This document shows, piece after piece, positions 40,097-48,628 of a stretch of 64,000 nucleotides of DNA. Within the stretch, counting starts at the first letter, position 1. Each line of letters starts with the position of its first letter. The notes under the pieces are model-generated. The model did no database searches and was not told the DNA's origin. It saw only the letters and a program-made list of their open reading frames with translations. Source of the DNA: Moesziomyces globuligerus (lineage: Eukaryota; Basidiomycota; Ustilaginomycetes; Ustilaginales; Ustilaginaceae); contig JARVLF010000015.1 in NCBI GenBank assembly GCA_030849465.1, positions 1,612,001 to 1,676,000 on the forward strand, read 5' to 3'. The translations under genes were made by a program, and so were the position numbers.

Positions 40097-42760
40097 ATGC
40101 CGCCAAAACGTGCGGCGCTCCCGACCAAGGAGCGCGCGCTCTTCCAGCGGCTCATCCAGGAATACGAGACCAAGAAGTACAAGCTCGGCATCAAGACTGC
40201 CGATGCCATCCTCAAAAAGTTCCCCGAACACGGCGAGACCGTCGCCATGAAGGGCCTCCTCCTCGGATCCATCAACCGCCGCGAGGAGGGCATCGAGCTC
40301 GCCAAGAAGGGCGTCCGCTTCGACCTCACCTCGTTCATCTGCTGGCACGCGCTCGGCATCTTGCACCGCCAGGACAAGAACTACGAGGAGGCCATCAAGT
40401 GCTACACCCAGGCACTCCGCATCGAGGGCGGCGGCAACGTCAACCTCCTCCGCGAATCCGCCTTCCTCCAGCTCCAGCTTCGCAACTACCCGCCCATGGT
40501 CGAGAACCGCCTCACGCTCCTCCGCATGCAGCCCCACCTCCGTATCAACTGGATCGGCCTCGCCGTGGCACATCACCTCGCAGGTTCTCTTGATGCCGCA
40601 GTCCGCGTGCTCGAGGGTTACGAGAACGTGATGCGCGATATCCCCGACCGCAACTACGAGCACAGCGAGGTCCTCCTCTACCACGCCAGCATACTCGAGG
40701 AGCAGTCCAGGTTCCAGGATTCGCTTGATCTTATCGACGCCAGCACCGCGCGCATCGTCGATCTCAGAGGCAAGCAGGAGGCCCAGGCCCGGTGCCTCGC
40801 AGGCCTCGGAAAGAAGGACGAGGCCGAGGCGATCTGGCGCCAGCTCATCAAGTCGAACCCGGAGAACAAGCGATACTTTGCCGGCCTGCTCAGCTTGCTC
40901 GGCATCTCGGCTGAGACCGCGGACCAGGCGCAGGCCGTCGAGGTCTTCCGTGGATTGCAAGCCGACCATCCCAAGTCGTCCGCTGCGAAGCGGCTGGCGC
41001 TGATGCACGCCTCGGGCGACGAGTTCACCACGCAGGCAACGGCGTACGTCAAGGCGGCACTCGTCAAGGGCGTGCCGTCGCTCTTCTCGGACCTCAAGTC
41101 GCTCTACCAGGATGCGGCCAAGCAGGCTGCGCTGCAGCAGATCGTCGAAACGCTGCGAACCGAGTGGACGCCGGCGTCGACACCGGCAGCCGATGGCACC
41201 GACCCACCCACCTCGTATCTCTGGGCGCTCTACTACCTCGCGCAGCACTACTCGCTTACCGGCGACGCGGCGCGCGCGTTGCACTACATCGACGCCGCCA
41301 TCGCGCACTCGTCGACACTCCCCGAGCTCCACATGGTGCGCGCGCGCGTCCTCAAGCGCGCCGGCGACCTGCACGGCGCCTCGGCGGCCATGACCGACGC
41401 GCGGCTGCTCGACGGCCAGGACCGCTTCCTCAACAGCAAGGCGGCCAAGTACCTGCTGCGCGTCGACGACACGGTCGAGGCCGAGCGCATCGTCGGCCTC
41501 TTCACCAAGCCCGATGCGCCCAGTCCGACGTACGACCTCAATGAGATGCAGGCGCTGTGGTACCTCGCCGAGGAAGCCGAAGCCTTCCTCCGCACGGGCA
41601 ATGTCGCTATGGCGTTGAAGAGGCTCGGACAGCTAGAGAGGACGTTCCAGGAGTTCTGGGACGACCAGTTGGACTTCCACTCGTACTGCATGCGTAAGAT
41701 GACGCTGCGCTCCTACGTCGCGCTCGTGCGCTTCGAGGACCGACTTCGCGCCCACCCTGCGTTTGTCCGAGCTGCTTCTGCTGCGCTGGGCATCTACACG
41801 ACGCTGTACGACGCGCCCGAGACGCCGGCGTTCGTCGAGGTCAAGACCGAGGCGGAGGATCCGGCGCTGGTGGGGTTGAGCGAGGCAGAGAAGAAGAAGG
41901 CGCTCAAGAAGGCGCGTCAGGCCGAGGCCAAGAAGGCGGCCAAGGCCGAGGCCGATGCGGCGGACAAGAAGAAGAAGGCCGAAGAGGCCGCGGCCAACGG
42001 CGAGGCGGTCGACGATGATGGGCCCAAGCCTGATCTCGATCCCAAGGGGCTCGAGCTGTTCGCCAAGGTCAAGGACGCGCCGTTGGAACAGGCGGGTAGG
42101 TGGATCAGGTTCCTGCAGGCTAATGCGTCGGATCGGGAAGAGACCTGGACGGGTACGTTTGAGGTTGCGCTTCGACAGAAGAACTGGCTTCTGGCCAGTC
42201 GGGCGGTGGTTCAGCTGTACAAGCTGAACTCGGAGCATCCGGCGCTCGTGCACATGATCGTGCGTCTCAAGTCGCGACTCCCCGACCTCGCTGCTGCACC
42301 CAAGCCCATCGGAACCGTCATTGCCACGGCGCTCGCGACCGTCGTGCCGACCGATAAGCCTGCAGCGGTCGTCTTTACCGAATCGCTTCAGTCCTCCGCT
42401 CGTAGCTCACCGCAGCATGTTCTTGGGAATGCCCGTTCGGCACTTGCTCTCGACCGCACTGACGAGGCAGTGCAGCTGCTGCTCTCGGTGCCCAAGTCGG
42501 TCCAGACGGCGACGGAGCCACGGGCGATGAACAAGGCGCTCAAGACAGCCATCGAGGCACGAACGCTGCTCACCTCCATCGCGCCGAACCAGGTGGCTGA
42601 GTTCGACGCAAGTGCGGGGCAGGTCTTCCCAATGGCCAACGCGTTCAAGTCGCAAACACAGCTCGAGGCCGAGAAGAAGACAGCAAAGACCAATCAGGAC
42701 GCCTGGGCTACAGCCGCCAAGGACGATGAAGAGGCGAATGGTCACCAGCCCCTCCTCTAG
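40097..42760 (+). CDS. nat1: N-terminal acetyltransferase A auxiliary subunit Nat1 (NAA15), left border gene of b
   Basis: An 887-residue intronless gene. It opens MPPKRAALPTKERALFQRLIQEYETKKYKLG and continues with TPR-type helical pairs such as FICWHALGILHRQDKNYEEAIKCYTQAL and NWIGLAVAHHLAGSLDAAVRVLEGYE, the order seen in Nat1/NAA15. A Lys/Ala-rich segment at about 594-636 interrupts the repeats, as in other eukaryotic homologues. Nat1 wraps the catalytic subunit Ard1/NAA10 and anchors NatA to ribosomes, where it acetylates Ser, Ala, Thr and similar N termini after Met removal. In smut fungi nat1 is the gene next to bW, and here only 220 bp separate their 3' ends. The ATG at 40097 is preceded by CCATC. 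Confidence 0.93.
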   Translation: MPPKRAALPTKERALFQRLIQEYETKKYKLGIKTADAILKKFPEHGETVAMKGLLLGSINRREEGIELAKKGVRFDLTSFICWHALGILHRQDKNYEEAIKCYTQALRIEGGGNVNLLRESAFLQLQLRNYPPMVENRLTLLRMQPHLRINWIGLAVAHHLAGSLDAAVRVLEGYENVMRDIPDRNYEHSEVLLYHASILEEQSRFQDSLDLIDASTARIVDLRGKQEAQARCLAGLGKKDEAEAIWRQLIKSNPENKRYFAGLLSLLGISAETADQAQAVEVFRGLQADHPKSSAAKRLALMHASGDEFTTQATAYVKAALVKGVPSLFSDLKSLYQDAAKQAALQQIVETLRTEWTPASTPAADGTDPPTSYLWALYYLAQHYSLTGDAARALHYIDAAIAHSSTLPELHMVRARVLKRAGDLHGASAAMTDARLLDGQDRFLNSKAAKYLLRVDDTVEAERIVGLFTKPDAPSPTYDLNEMQALWYLAEEAEAFLRTGNVAMALKRLGQLERTFQEFWDDQLDFHSYCMRKMTLRSYVALVRFEDRLRAHPAFVRAASAALGIYTTLYDAPETPAFVEVKTEAEDPALVGLSEAEKKKALKKARQAEAKKAAKAEADAADKKKKAEEAAANGEAVDDDGPKPDLDPKGLELFAKVKDAPLEQAGRWIRFLQANASDREETWTGTFEVALRQKNWLLASRAVVQLYKLNSEHPALVHMIVRLKSRLPDLAAAPKPIGTVIATALATVVPTDKPAAVVFTESLQSSARSSPQHVLGNARSALALDRTDEAVQLLLSVPKSVQTATEPRAMNKALKTAIEARTLLTSIAPNQVAEFDASAGQVFPMANAFKSQTQLEAEKKTAKTNQDAWATAAKDDEEANGHQPLL

Positions 42761-42980
42761 CACTCGACCGATCAGACGTCAACACCGCAATACAGCATAC
42801 ACATCTGCAAGTGACTCAGTGGAGATGGAGGAATTCGTTGATTGCGACCGAGCAGAAAGTAGCAAGGCTAAAACAGAGCATTGATGAGGAACTTGAGAAG
42901 TATAGACACAGATGACGGAGCATAGTTCGGAATCAGATGAGATCTTCGGAACAGAGACGAGATGATGGTGCCATGACAGC

Positions 42981-45186
42981 TTAGGCGACGCAGAACATGT
43001 TGGGCGAGAGGTCGAAGTTGAGATAGTACGCTGCGGCGCCCATCTCGGCCTGCGAACCCTGGACCCCGTGACCCGCCGTCGCTCCTTGGACGGGCATGGG
43101 TGGCTGCACGAAAGCCGTGTTGAGGTAATCTTCGAGGTCGGCCATTTCGACTTCAAAGTCGAGGCACGCGTTCGCGTCCGCCGCCGCACCGGGCAGAGGC
43201 TGGACCAACGACGAGTGCTGGTACGGCAGGAACGTGGATGCCGGTGCCGTGTGCGAGGCTAACTCGAAGAAGTGGTTCAGATCGATGTCCTCGTCGTTGT
43301 GCGTGTGAGACGGCGTGCTGTTGCAGGCCATGTTTCCGTTGGGCTCCGGACCAGCCTGAGACGCCCAAGGCACCACCGTCCTCGTCGAAGGCAGCACAGG
43401 CGCCGAGGAGGCAGCCTGACCAACGAGCTGCATACCGTGAGCAGACGGAAGGAGCTGAGATGCATCCTCTCGCTGCAGAGCTGGGTCGATCATACCAGCG
43501 ATGCCGAGTTGAGGAGCAGATTTGCTGGTGGGTTCATCCTCGTCGACCCATCCGTCGTCATCCGTCGCACTCGTCACCATCGAGCTCCACGAGCTATCCG
43601 ACGCGTTGCGCTGCGCAACACCACTGAAAGCGGACATCTCGAGCGCCTTCTGAATCGTCTCGCGCAGATCTCTGCTCAGCGCATCCGAGTCGAAGCCTAG
43701 GTTGCCGAAGTCCATCCCTGACTGCATGCCCTCGCCACCCGACCCTTGGGAACTACCGTAGACGCCGCTATGGACCCTATCGCTGGTGAACGGCGATCGC
43801 TCTTCGTTCCTCTGGCAGGGCAAGCACACCGGCGTCGCGATGGTGACCGCGGGCATATCCTGAGTTGCTCTGGCGTCGTACTTGAGCGGGTTGAGAGGCC
43901 TGAAGATGTTGTGCGGCTTGCTTGGGCTGTCGAAGCAGTCGCTCGGACTGCTCGAGACCGTCGATGACGACGTCGATCGCGACGATGGAGAGCTCCAGGC
44001 CGTGAACGACGCGGAATGTGCGATGGAGGAGGATGCAGATGAGTCGCTGAAGCCAGAGTGCGAGCGCGGAAGACGCGGCTTCTTGAGGTGGCCGAGCCCG
44101 TCATCGCTGTCTGAATCCGAGCTTAGGGAGGAGGAAACACCCAGCGCGCCGTACGACTTGCGCTTCTTTTCGTTGAGCGTGAAGTCGCGTGGTGGGGACA
44201 CCAACGCGTCGGGCGACTGAGGCGGGGTCGACGCACGAGGAGAAGTGGGCTGCGGAGCCTTGCGACCCTTCTTGCCTTTGCGGTTGCGGCGGTTTTGGAA
44301 CTGAGACAAAGGGAGAGAACAAAGGGAAAATATGCAGAGGTCAGTGCGTGTTCTGGCTCGTGAGGGAGAAAGAGAGCAGATGCTACCGTCTCGATGGCTC
44401 GGATACATTCTGCTGTAACCATGTGTACTCGGTTGTGACCACGCAATGGTCCTTTGAGTACCAGTGTCTGCAAAGGCGTGTTTGTTCATCATCGCCATGT
44501 GACGATGTCTGCAAGTGACGCGACATCGAAAATCGAAACGCGTCGAAGGAGGAAGAGAGACTCACCCAGACAGTAACTTGCTTCGGCCTGAGTCCAGTGA
44601 CCTCGGCAAGTCGGTACTTCTCCGCTTGCGTGATGTTGGGCGTGTGTTGGAAAGCTTGCTCCAGGATTCGCACCGCGTCGGAATCGTGTCCCCGACAGCC
44701 TTTGCTGTCCTTGTTCGGATTTCCGTGCGTTTGATGTCCAACCTTCGAAGCGTCGCTGGGTCTGCGGCTGATACCTTCGGGACGGTCGTAGGAGGTCATT
44801 TTCCCGAGCACAGCTGCCCACAATCTCTCGCAATGAAGTGCGTATCCACGTTGGAGTGAGTGTCGAAAAGATTCGAAAAACTTTTTATCGCTTTCGATGT
44901 TCCGCTGAAGGTCAGCAACGGCATCGGCAAACCTTTCTTGATAGATACTTGCGAGCTCGTCCACCCGGCTTTGGAAGGCAGCTATGATAGGGCTGTGATA
45001 GCATTCGTTGATCATGACATCGCATAGGCTTGCACGGCATTGCTCATCGGTGAAGATCGAAAGACTGAGTGGACGTGGCCTTGAGCAGATATTCGGCTGT
45101 GATACAAGTACAGAGAGCTTCGGCAAGCTGTCTTTTACCTGATCGGTCAGCTCGATCACCTGCGTCAGAGTCTTGATGACGTTCAT
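42981..45186 (-). CDS. bW: b mating-type homeodomain protein bWest (HD2 class)
   Basis: Two exons on the minus strand, 45186..44566 and 44300..42981, give 646 residues. The intron (44565..44301, 265 bp, GTGAGT donor, CAG acceptor) falls in phase 0 between Trp207 and the following Phe, so the homeodomain helix 3 WFQNRRNR is made only after splicing. The homeodomain covers about 160-220, with LEQAFQHTPNITQAEKYRLAE before it. The N-terminal 150 residues, which in this family decide allele specificity, show no recognisable domain. The C-terminal region is rich in Ser/Pro/Asp and constant-type, ending NFDLSPNMFCVA. bW pairs only with bE from a different allele, and the dimer drives filamentous dikaryotic growth and sexual development. 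Confidence 0.95.
44306..44314 (+). promoter_or_regulatory. Pheromone response element match in bW intron (proximal)
   Basis: Perfect ACAAAGGGA, the sequence bound by the HMG factor Prf1 in Ustilago maydis. It lies 6-14 bp from the start of bW exon 2, within the intron. On the bW strand it reads as pyrimidine-rich and may serve as part of the splice acceptor tract instead. Confidence 0.5.
44319..44327 (+). promoter_or_regulatory. Pheromone response element match in bW intron (distal)
   Basis: Second perfect ACAAAGGGA in the same orientation, 13 bp (start to start) from the first. The same caveat about the acceptor tract applies. Confidence 0.5.
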
Positions 45187-45401
45187 ATTGAAGATTTGGA
45201 GAGCACTGAGCCCTGGTGGGTGATGCGGTGTGGTGAAAGAGCAAGAAGTGATGACAGAGAAGGCGTTGGCTAAATATTCACCTTCGGCAGGACTGGGCTC
45301 GGATTTTTGGGCCAGACCCCAGCGGGATTTAGGTCCGCACCGCGTTTTACTCACGACCACATCAACTCTTCCCTTCTCTACACTATACACTTTCCTCTGG
45401 C
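45187..45401. promoter_or_regulatory. bW-bE divergent promoter
   Basis: A 215-bp spacer between the two ATG codons, similar in scale to the roughly 260 bp known for U. maydis. A TAAATATT sequence near 45271 could serve bW, and CACTATACAC near 45382 lies just before bE. The spacer is less GC-rich than the neighbouring genes. No perfect ACAAAGGGA lies inside it. Confidence 0.7.
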
Positions 45402-46860
45402 ATGATGACGAGCTCAAACGCCCTGTCTTTTCATATTCTGATCAACGCTCTGGAGGAAATCGAAGCAGAACTTCTGGCGCAGGAAGGTGAGCTTGTCCCT
45501 TCAGTGCTGAACCTTGCTCGACTATCACAAAGCCTAAGCAAGACCCAAGAGCTTGGATCGCTGGACCACACATGTGTAGATCAGCTTCGCAAAGCGGCGA
45601 AGAGGATAGAGTTGATCTCTGGCGCGTGGCTTAGACTTGAAGAAGTTTGTTCCCAGCTCAAGCCTGAGATCAAGGAAGGTGCCATGCGCATCATGTGCAA
45701 GGAAGCCGAGACCTTAAGGCAGTGCACCTCTCCGGATCTTTGCGAGACATTGCCATCCTATCGTATGCGTAAACACTTTCTGGAGCATCTGGATAGCCCA
45801 TATCCTTCCCAAGAAGACAAGGAGGCAGTCGTCCAGGCTACCAACGAGTCGGCCACTCGGTCCAAGACTTCAAGTGAGATCCGCCAATCTCTGCAAGTCC
45901 ACCAGCTCACGCTGTGGTTCATCAACGCACGCCGCCGCTCGGGCTGGTCTCACATCCTGCGCAAGTTCGCACGTAACGATCGTCAGCGGATGAAGTTGTT
46001 GATGCAGGCCAAGATGCGATCCTGCGATATGGCTATTCACGACGATCCACTACCCGCTTCCTGCTCTCCCAGCCTAGACGACATTCTTCGCGACAATCTC
46101 GGGCGGCTCACGGACGCAGACAAGGAGGAGTTCGAGGACGACTGGGCGAGAATGATCAGCTGGATCAAGTACGGCGTCAAGGACAAGGTCGGCGACTGGG
46201 TCTACGATCTCGTCGCCGCAAGCAAGAAGTCTCACAAGCCCGGTCAGCCTCGCACTGTCACTACAGCAGCTAACCGTTCACCCGCTCGCAAGACGACAGC
46301 GACTTCGAGGCCAAAGAGGAGCAAGCAGAGGCCAAGCACGACGCCCTCGACGGACAGTCACGATAGCCACTCTGCCTTGGAATCAACTCCGGAGCTCAGC
46401 ATGTGCTCGACGGCGGACACCAGTTTCAGCTCGTTCGGCAGCAACATTTCGCTTCTCCAGTACAGTCCTTTCCAGCAAGACGAGGCTCAGCTCAGCCCGA
46501 CGCTCCACGCTGCTGCGACGAGGAAGGTCAAAGCACTCCCCAAGCGCGTCCCGAAGACACACTTCCAAGGTATGTGATTTCCTGGCTTGCCAGATGCCCG
46601 CACGTATCTCTCTGACCCAAGCATCTTTCCCCATCCCAGACGAAGACGAATCGGTCACTCGGGAGATCCCGCCCGCTAAGCACAGTGGCCCTGCAGCCTT
46701 CGACCAGCTCGCGCCATACACGCTTGCGAGTGCACAGGCCATCGCTACCCCGACTCAGCAGTTCTATCCGCTATACGATGCGCTCGCACCCGTGTCGGCA
46801 CCTTTCATCCGACGGAGGGAGTCGCTCACCAGCAACAGCCTCTCTGCTGCGTTCGGCTAA
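45402..46860 (+). CDS. bE: b mating-type homeodomain protein bEast (HD1 class)
   Basis: Two exons, 45402..46569 and 46640..46860, joined across a 70-bp phase-1 intron (GTATGT donor, CCCAG acceptor), give 462 residues, close to the length of known bE proteins (about 470). Residues 1-110 are the variable, specificity-type region. The homeodomain covers about 118-183: LPSYRMRKHFLEHLDSPYPS, then VHQLTLWFINARRRSGW with Trp172-Phe173. Next come FEDDWARMISWIKYGVKDKVGDWVYDLVAASKK and the STPELSMCSTADTSFSSFGS block, both characteristic of the bE constant region. The second exon adds a 73-residue tail. The protein starts Met-Met; either could initiate. bE is active only as a heterodimer with non-allelic bW. 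Confidence 0.95.
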
Positions 46861-46984
46861 GCGGCCTTGTAAATTTTCCCTCGCTGTCTTGGAAATTGAA
46901 GTCCTTGTGCTCTTGAACATGAATCCCATTGTGGCTGAGTCGAGATGCGCTTCCGCACTTGGGCCGCATGTTGAACGGAAGGGA

Positions 46985-46993
46985 ACAAAGGGA
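46985..46993 (+). promoter_or_regulatory. Pheromone response element match 1 downstream of bE
   Basis: Perfect ACAAAGGGA, 125 bp after the bE stop. Confidence 0.6.
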
Positions 46994-47061
46994 CAGCCGA
47001 AGATGCCAAGATGCCTTCAGGCGAGCTCGAGCTCGGGCCTCCTTGCTTCAGATCAAAACGA

Positions 47062-47070
47062 TCCCTTTGT
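47062..47070 (-). promoter_or_regulatory. Pheromone response element match 2 downstream of bE
   Basis: Perfect match on the minus strand (TCCCTTTGT on plus), facing the previous copy at a distance of 68 bp. Confidence 0.6.
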
Positions 47071-47238
47071 TCCTAGATTCGGATAAGCCGCACCAATGCG
47101 TGAGCGGTCTGAAAACTGCAGGCGGTGCAGCGAAATGAGCCAAGTGGGCGCGAGCTCTCTCCTTTGTTCTCACGCTGCTTCTAGCCATCACATCTTCTGC
47201 CATGATGTCACGATCACCTCTGCTCAAAGATGCGTGAA

Positions 47239-47247
47239 ACAAAGGGA
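47239..47247 (+). promoter_or_regulatory. Pheromone response element match 3 downstream of bE
   Basis: Perfect ACAAAGGGA in the middle of the bE-c1d1 spacer. Confidence 0.6.
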
Positions 47248-47675
47248 AGCGCTTGGGCTCTGCGGCCGAACTGCACGTCTCGAACTAGTGCAGAGCAAGG
47301 ACCTCTCGCGGACAACCGTGCATCTTCGGCAAATCCTTTTGTCTTCCCTCCACCGTGGGAGCCATTTAGTCCACCTCGAAACCTTGCCACACCACTTCCG
47401 CACCGACTCGGAGCGGGTTCTCTTGCATGGAGCTGAAGATGCGGAAGTTGCCGCCACGAGAAGTGCGGAACAAAGGGGTTCGGGCGAGTTTTGCGGACGG
47501 CGCTTTTGGATTAGGGTGTGACAGCTTCGGCTGCAGCCAAGCGCGTCGGAGTCTAGGCCGGTTTTTCGCATCTGCGTCACGACTCGGGCGAGACGCGCTT
47601 GCGTCGGCACTCGGAACTTGCTCGTGTACTTTTTGGCTTCCAAAATTTCACTCCACCATCCGACCCTCACCTGCT

Positions 47676-47684
47676 TCCCTTTGT
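47676..47684 (-). promoter_or_regulatory. Pheromone response element match 4, upstream of c1d1
   Basis: Perfect match on the minus strand, 67 bp before the c1d1 ATG, so it might act on c1d1 as well as on bE. Confidence 0.55.
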
Positions 47685-47750
47685 CTTCCCGTCACGTCAC
47701 AAAGGCAACCTTAACTGCAACGCTTTGACCCCTCTGCGAGACGTAGCGCC

Positions 47751-48452
47751 ATGTCTTCGTTGCGGCAAAGTCCGCTTCCTACGCTGCAGGCGCTCTCGGC
47801 CTCGTTCACCGAGCTCTCGACCGTGCTGGAGCCGCTGCTGGCACACAACTACGAACAGCTCAACACCGCGCTCCAGGCCAACAGCTCTGTTGCACAGACC
47901 GACGCGGAAAAGGGCGAAGATGAGCTGCACGGAAGGCTGGATGCAGCACGCATGCAGGTTTCGGCAGCGTACGTGCTCATGGACCTCGTCTGGATCTTGC
48001 TCAAGACAAAGGGCGTCGACCCGACCAACCACCCGGTGATGCAGGAGCTCGAGCGCGTCAAGAGCTACTTTGGCAAGATCAAGCGCGTCCAGGACGACGA
48101 AAAGGAACCCAAGGAGGAGCAGAAGGGCGGAAGAGTAGACCGCAGTGCGGCCGGGAGATTCATCCGCGCCGCGCTGGCCGGCGAACCGGGTTCCACGCCC
48201 GGAAAGCACACCAAGTTCGACGACGAGTCGTCCCCCGCCAAGCCAGAGAAGCAGGCGGCGGAGGGAGAGAAGGGAAATGCGACGGAGGAGGTCAAGGCCA
48301 CGCCAGCGGGGAAGAAGAAGCGCCCAGCAATGGACCCTTTCGAGGGCTACGACAAGCCCAAGACGCCAAAAGCGGCCAAGGCTGCACCGCAGGAGACGGA
48401 CAGCGCCGCTTCCACGCCAGCAAAGAAGAAGAAGAAGAAATCGTCAAAGTAG
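47751..48452 (+). CDS. c1d1: C1D/Lrp1 (Rrp47)-family exosome cofactor, right border gene of b
   Basis: A 233-residue intronless gene. Residues 1 to about 130 carry the C1D/Sas10-type helical domain: LQALSASFTELSTVLEPLL, then ARMQVSAAYVLMDLVWILLKTKGVDPTNHPVMQELERVKSYFGKIK. The LLKTKGVDPTNHPVMQELERVK stretch is the family signature. The C terminus is rich in Lys, Glu and Ala and ends with a Lys run before SSK, typical for RNA-binding tails. Yeast Lrp1/Rrp47 binds Rrp6 and helps the nuclear exosome process rRNA and snoRNA. In smut fungi c1d1 marks the bE side of the b locus, and the arrangement here agrees. Confidence 0.9.
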   Translation: MSSLRQSPLPTLQALSASFTELSTVLEPLLAHNYEQLNTALQANSSVAQTDAEKGEDELHGRLDAARMQVSAAYVLMDLVWILLKTKGVDPTNHPVMQELERVKSYFGKIKRVQDDEKEPKEEQKGGRVDRSAAGRFIRAALAGEPGSTPGKHTKFDDESSPAKPEKQAAEGEKGNATEEVKATPAGKKKRPAMDPFEGYDKPKTPKAAKAAPQETDSAASTPAKKKKKKSSK

Positions 48453-48628
48453 AAATACGACCCTTCTGCCCTCCTACCACTCCTTCCCAGCATCTCTCGC
48501 TTTCCGCTATGCTTCCTCTCCAATTGTATTTGTACGACTCCCAATGGCATCATCTAGCATCTCTTCGCTCATCCTCATCGCATCATGAAGCACAGCAGAA
48601 TTGACGTATGGATTACAGTGTGCGTCAC

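Larger units (their letters stand above)
46861..47750. other. bE-c1d1 intergenic region with pheromone-response-element cluster
   Basis: An 890-bp spacer between bE and c1d1. It carries four perfect ACAAAGGGA sequences in both orientations, plus one-mismatch versions at 47470-47478 and 47699-47707. No coding potential is seen. It contains the bE 3' region and the c1d1 promoter. Confidence 0.7.

Noticed and set aside
40019..41374. Open frame of about 450 codons antisense to nat1
   Set aside because: Shadow frame; the TPR repeats of nat1 explain the sequence.
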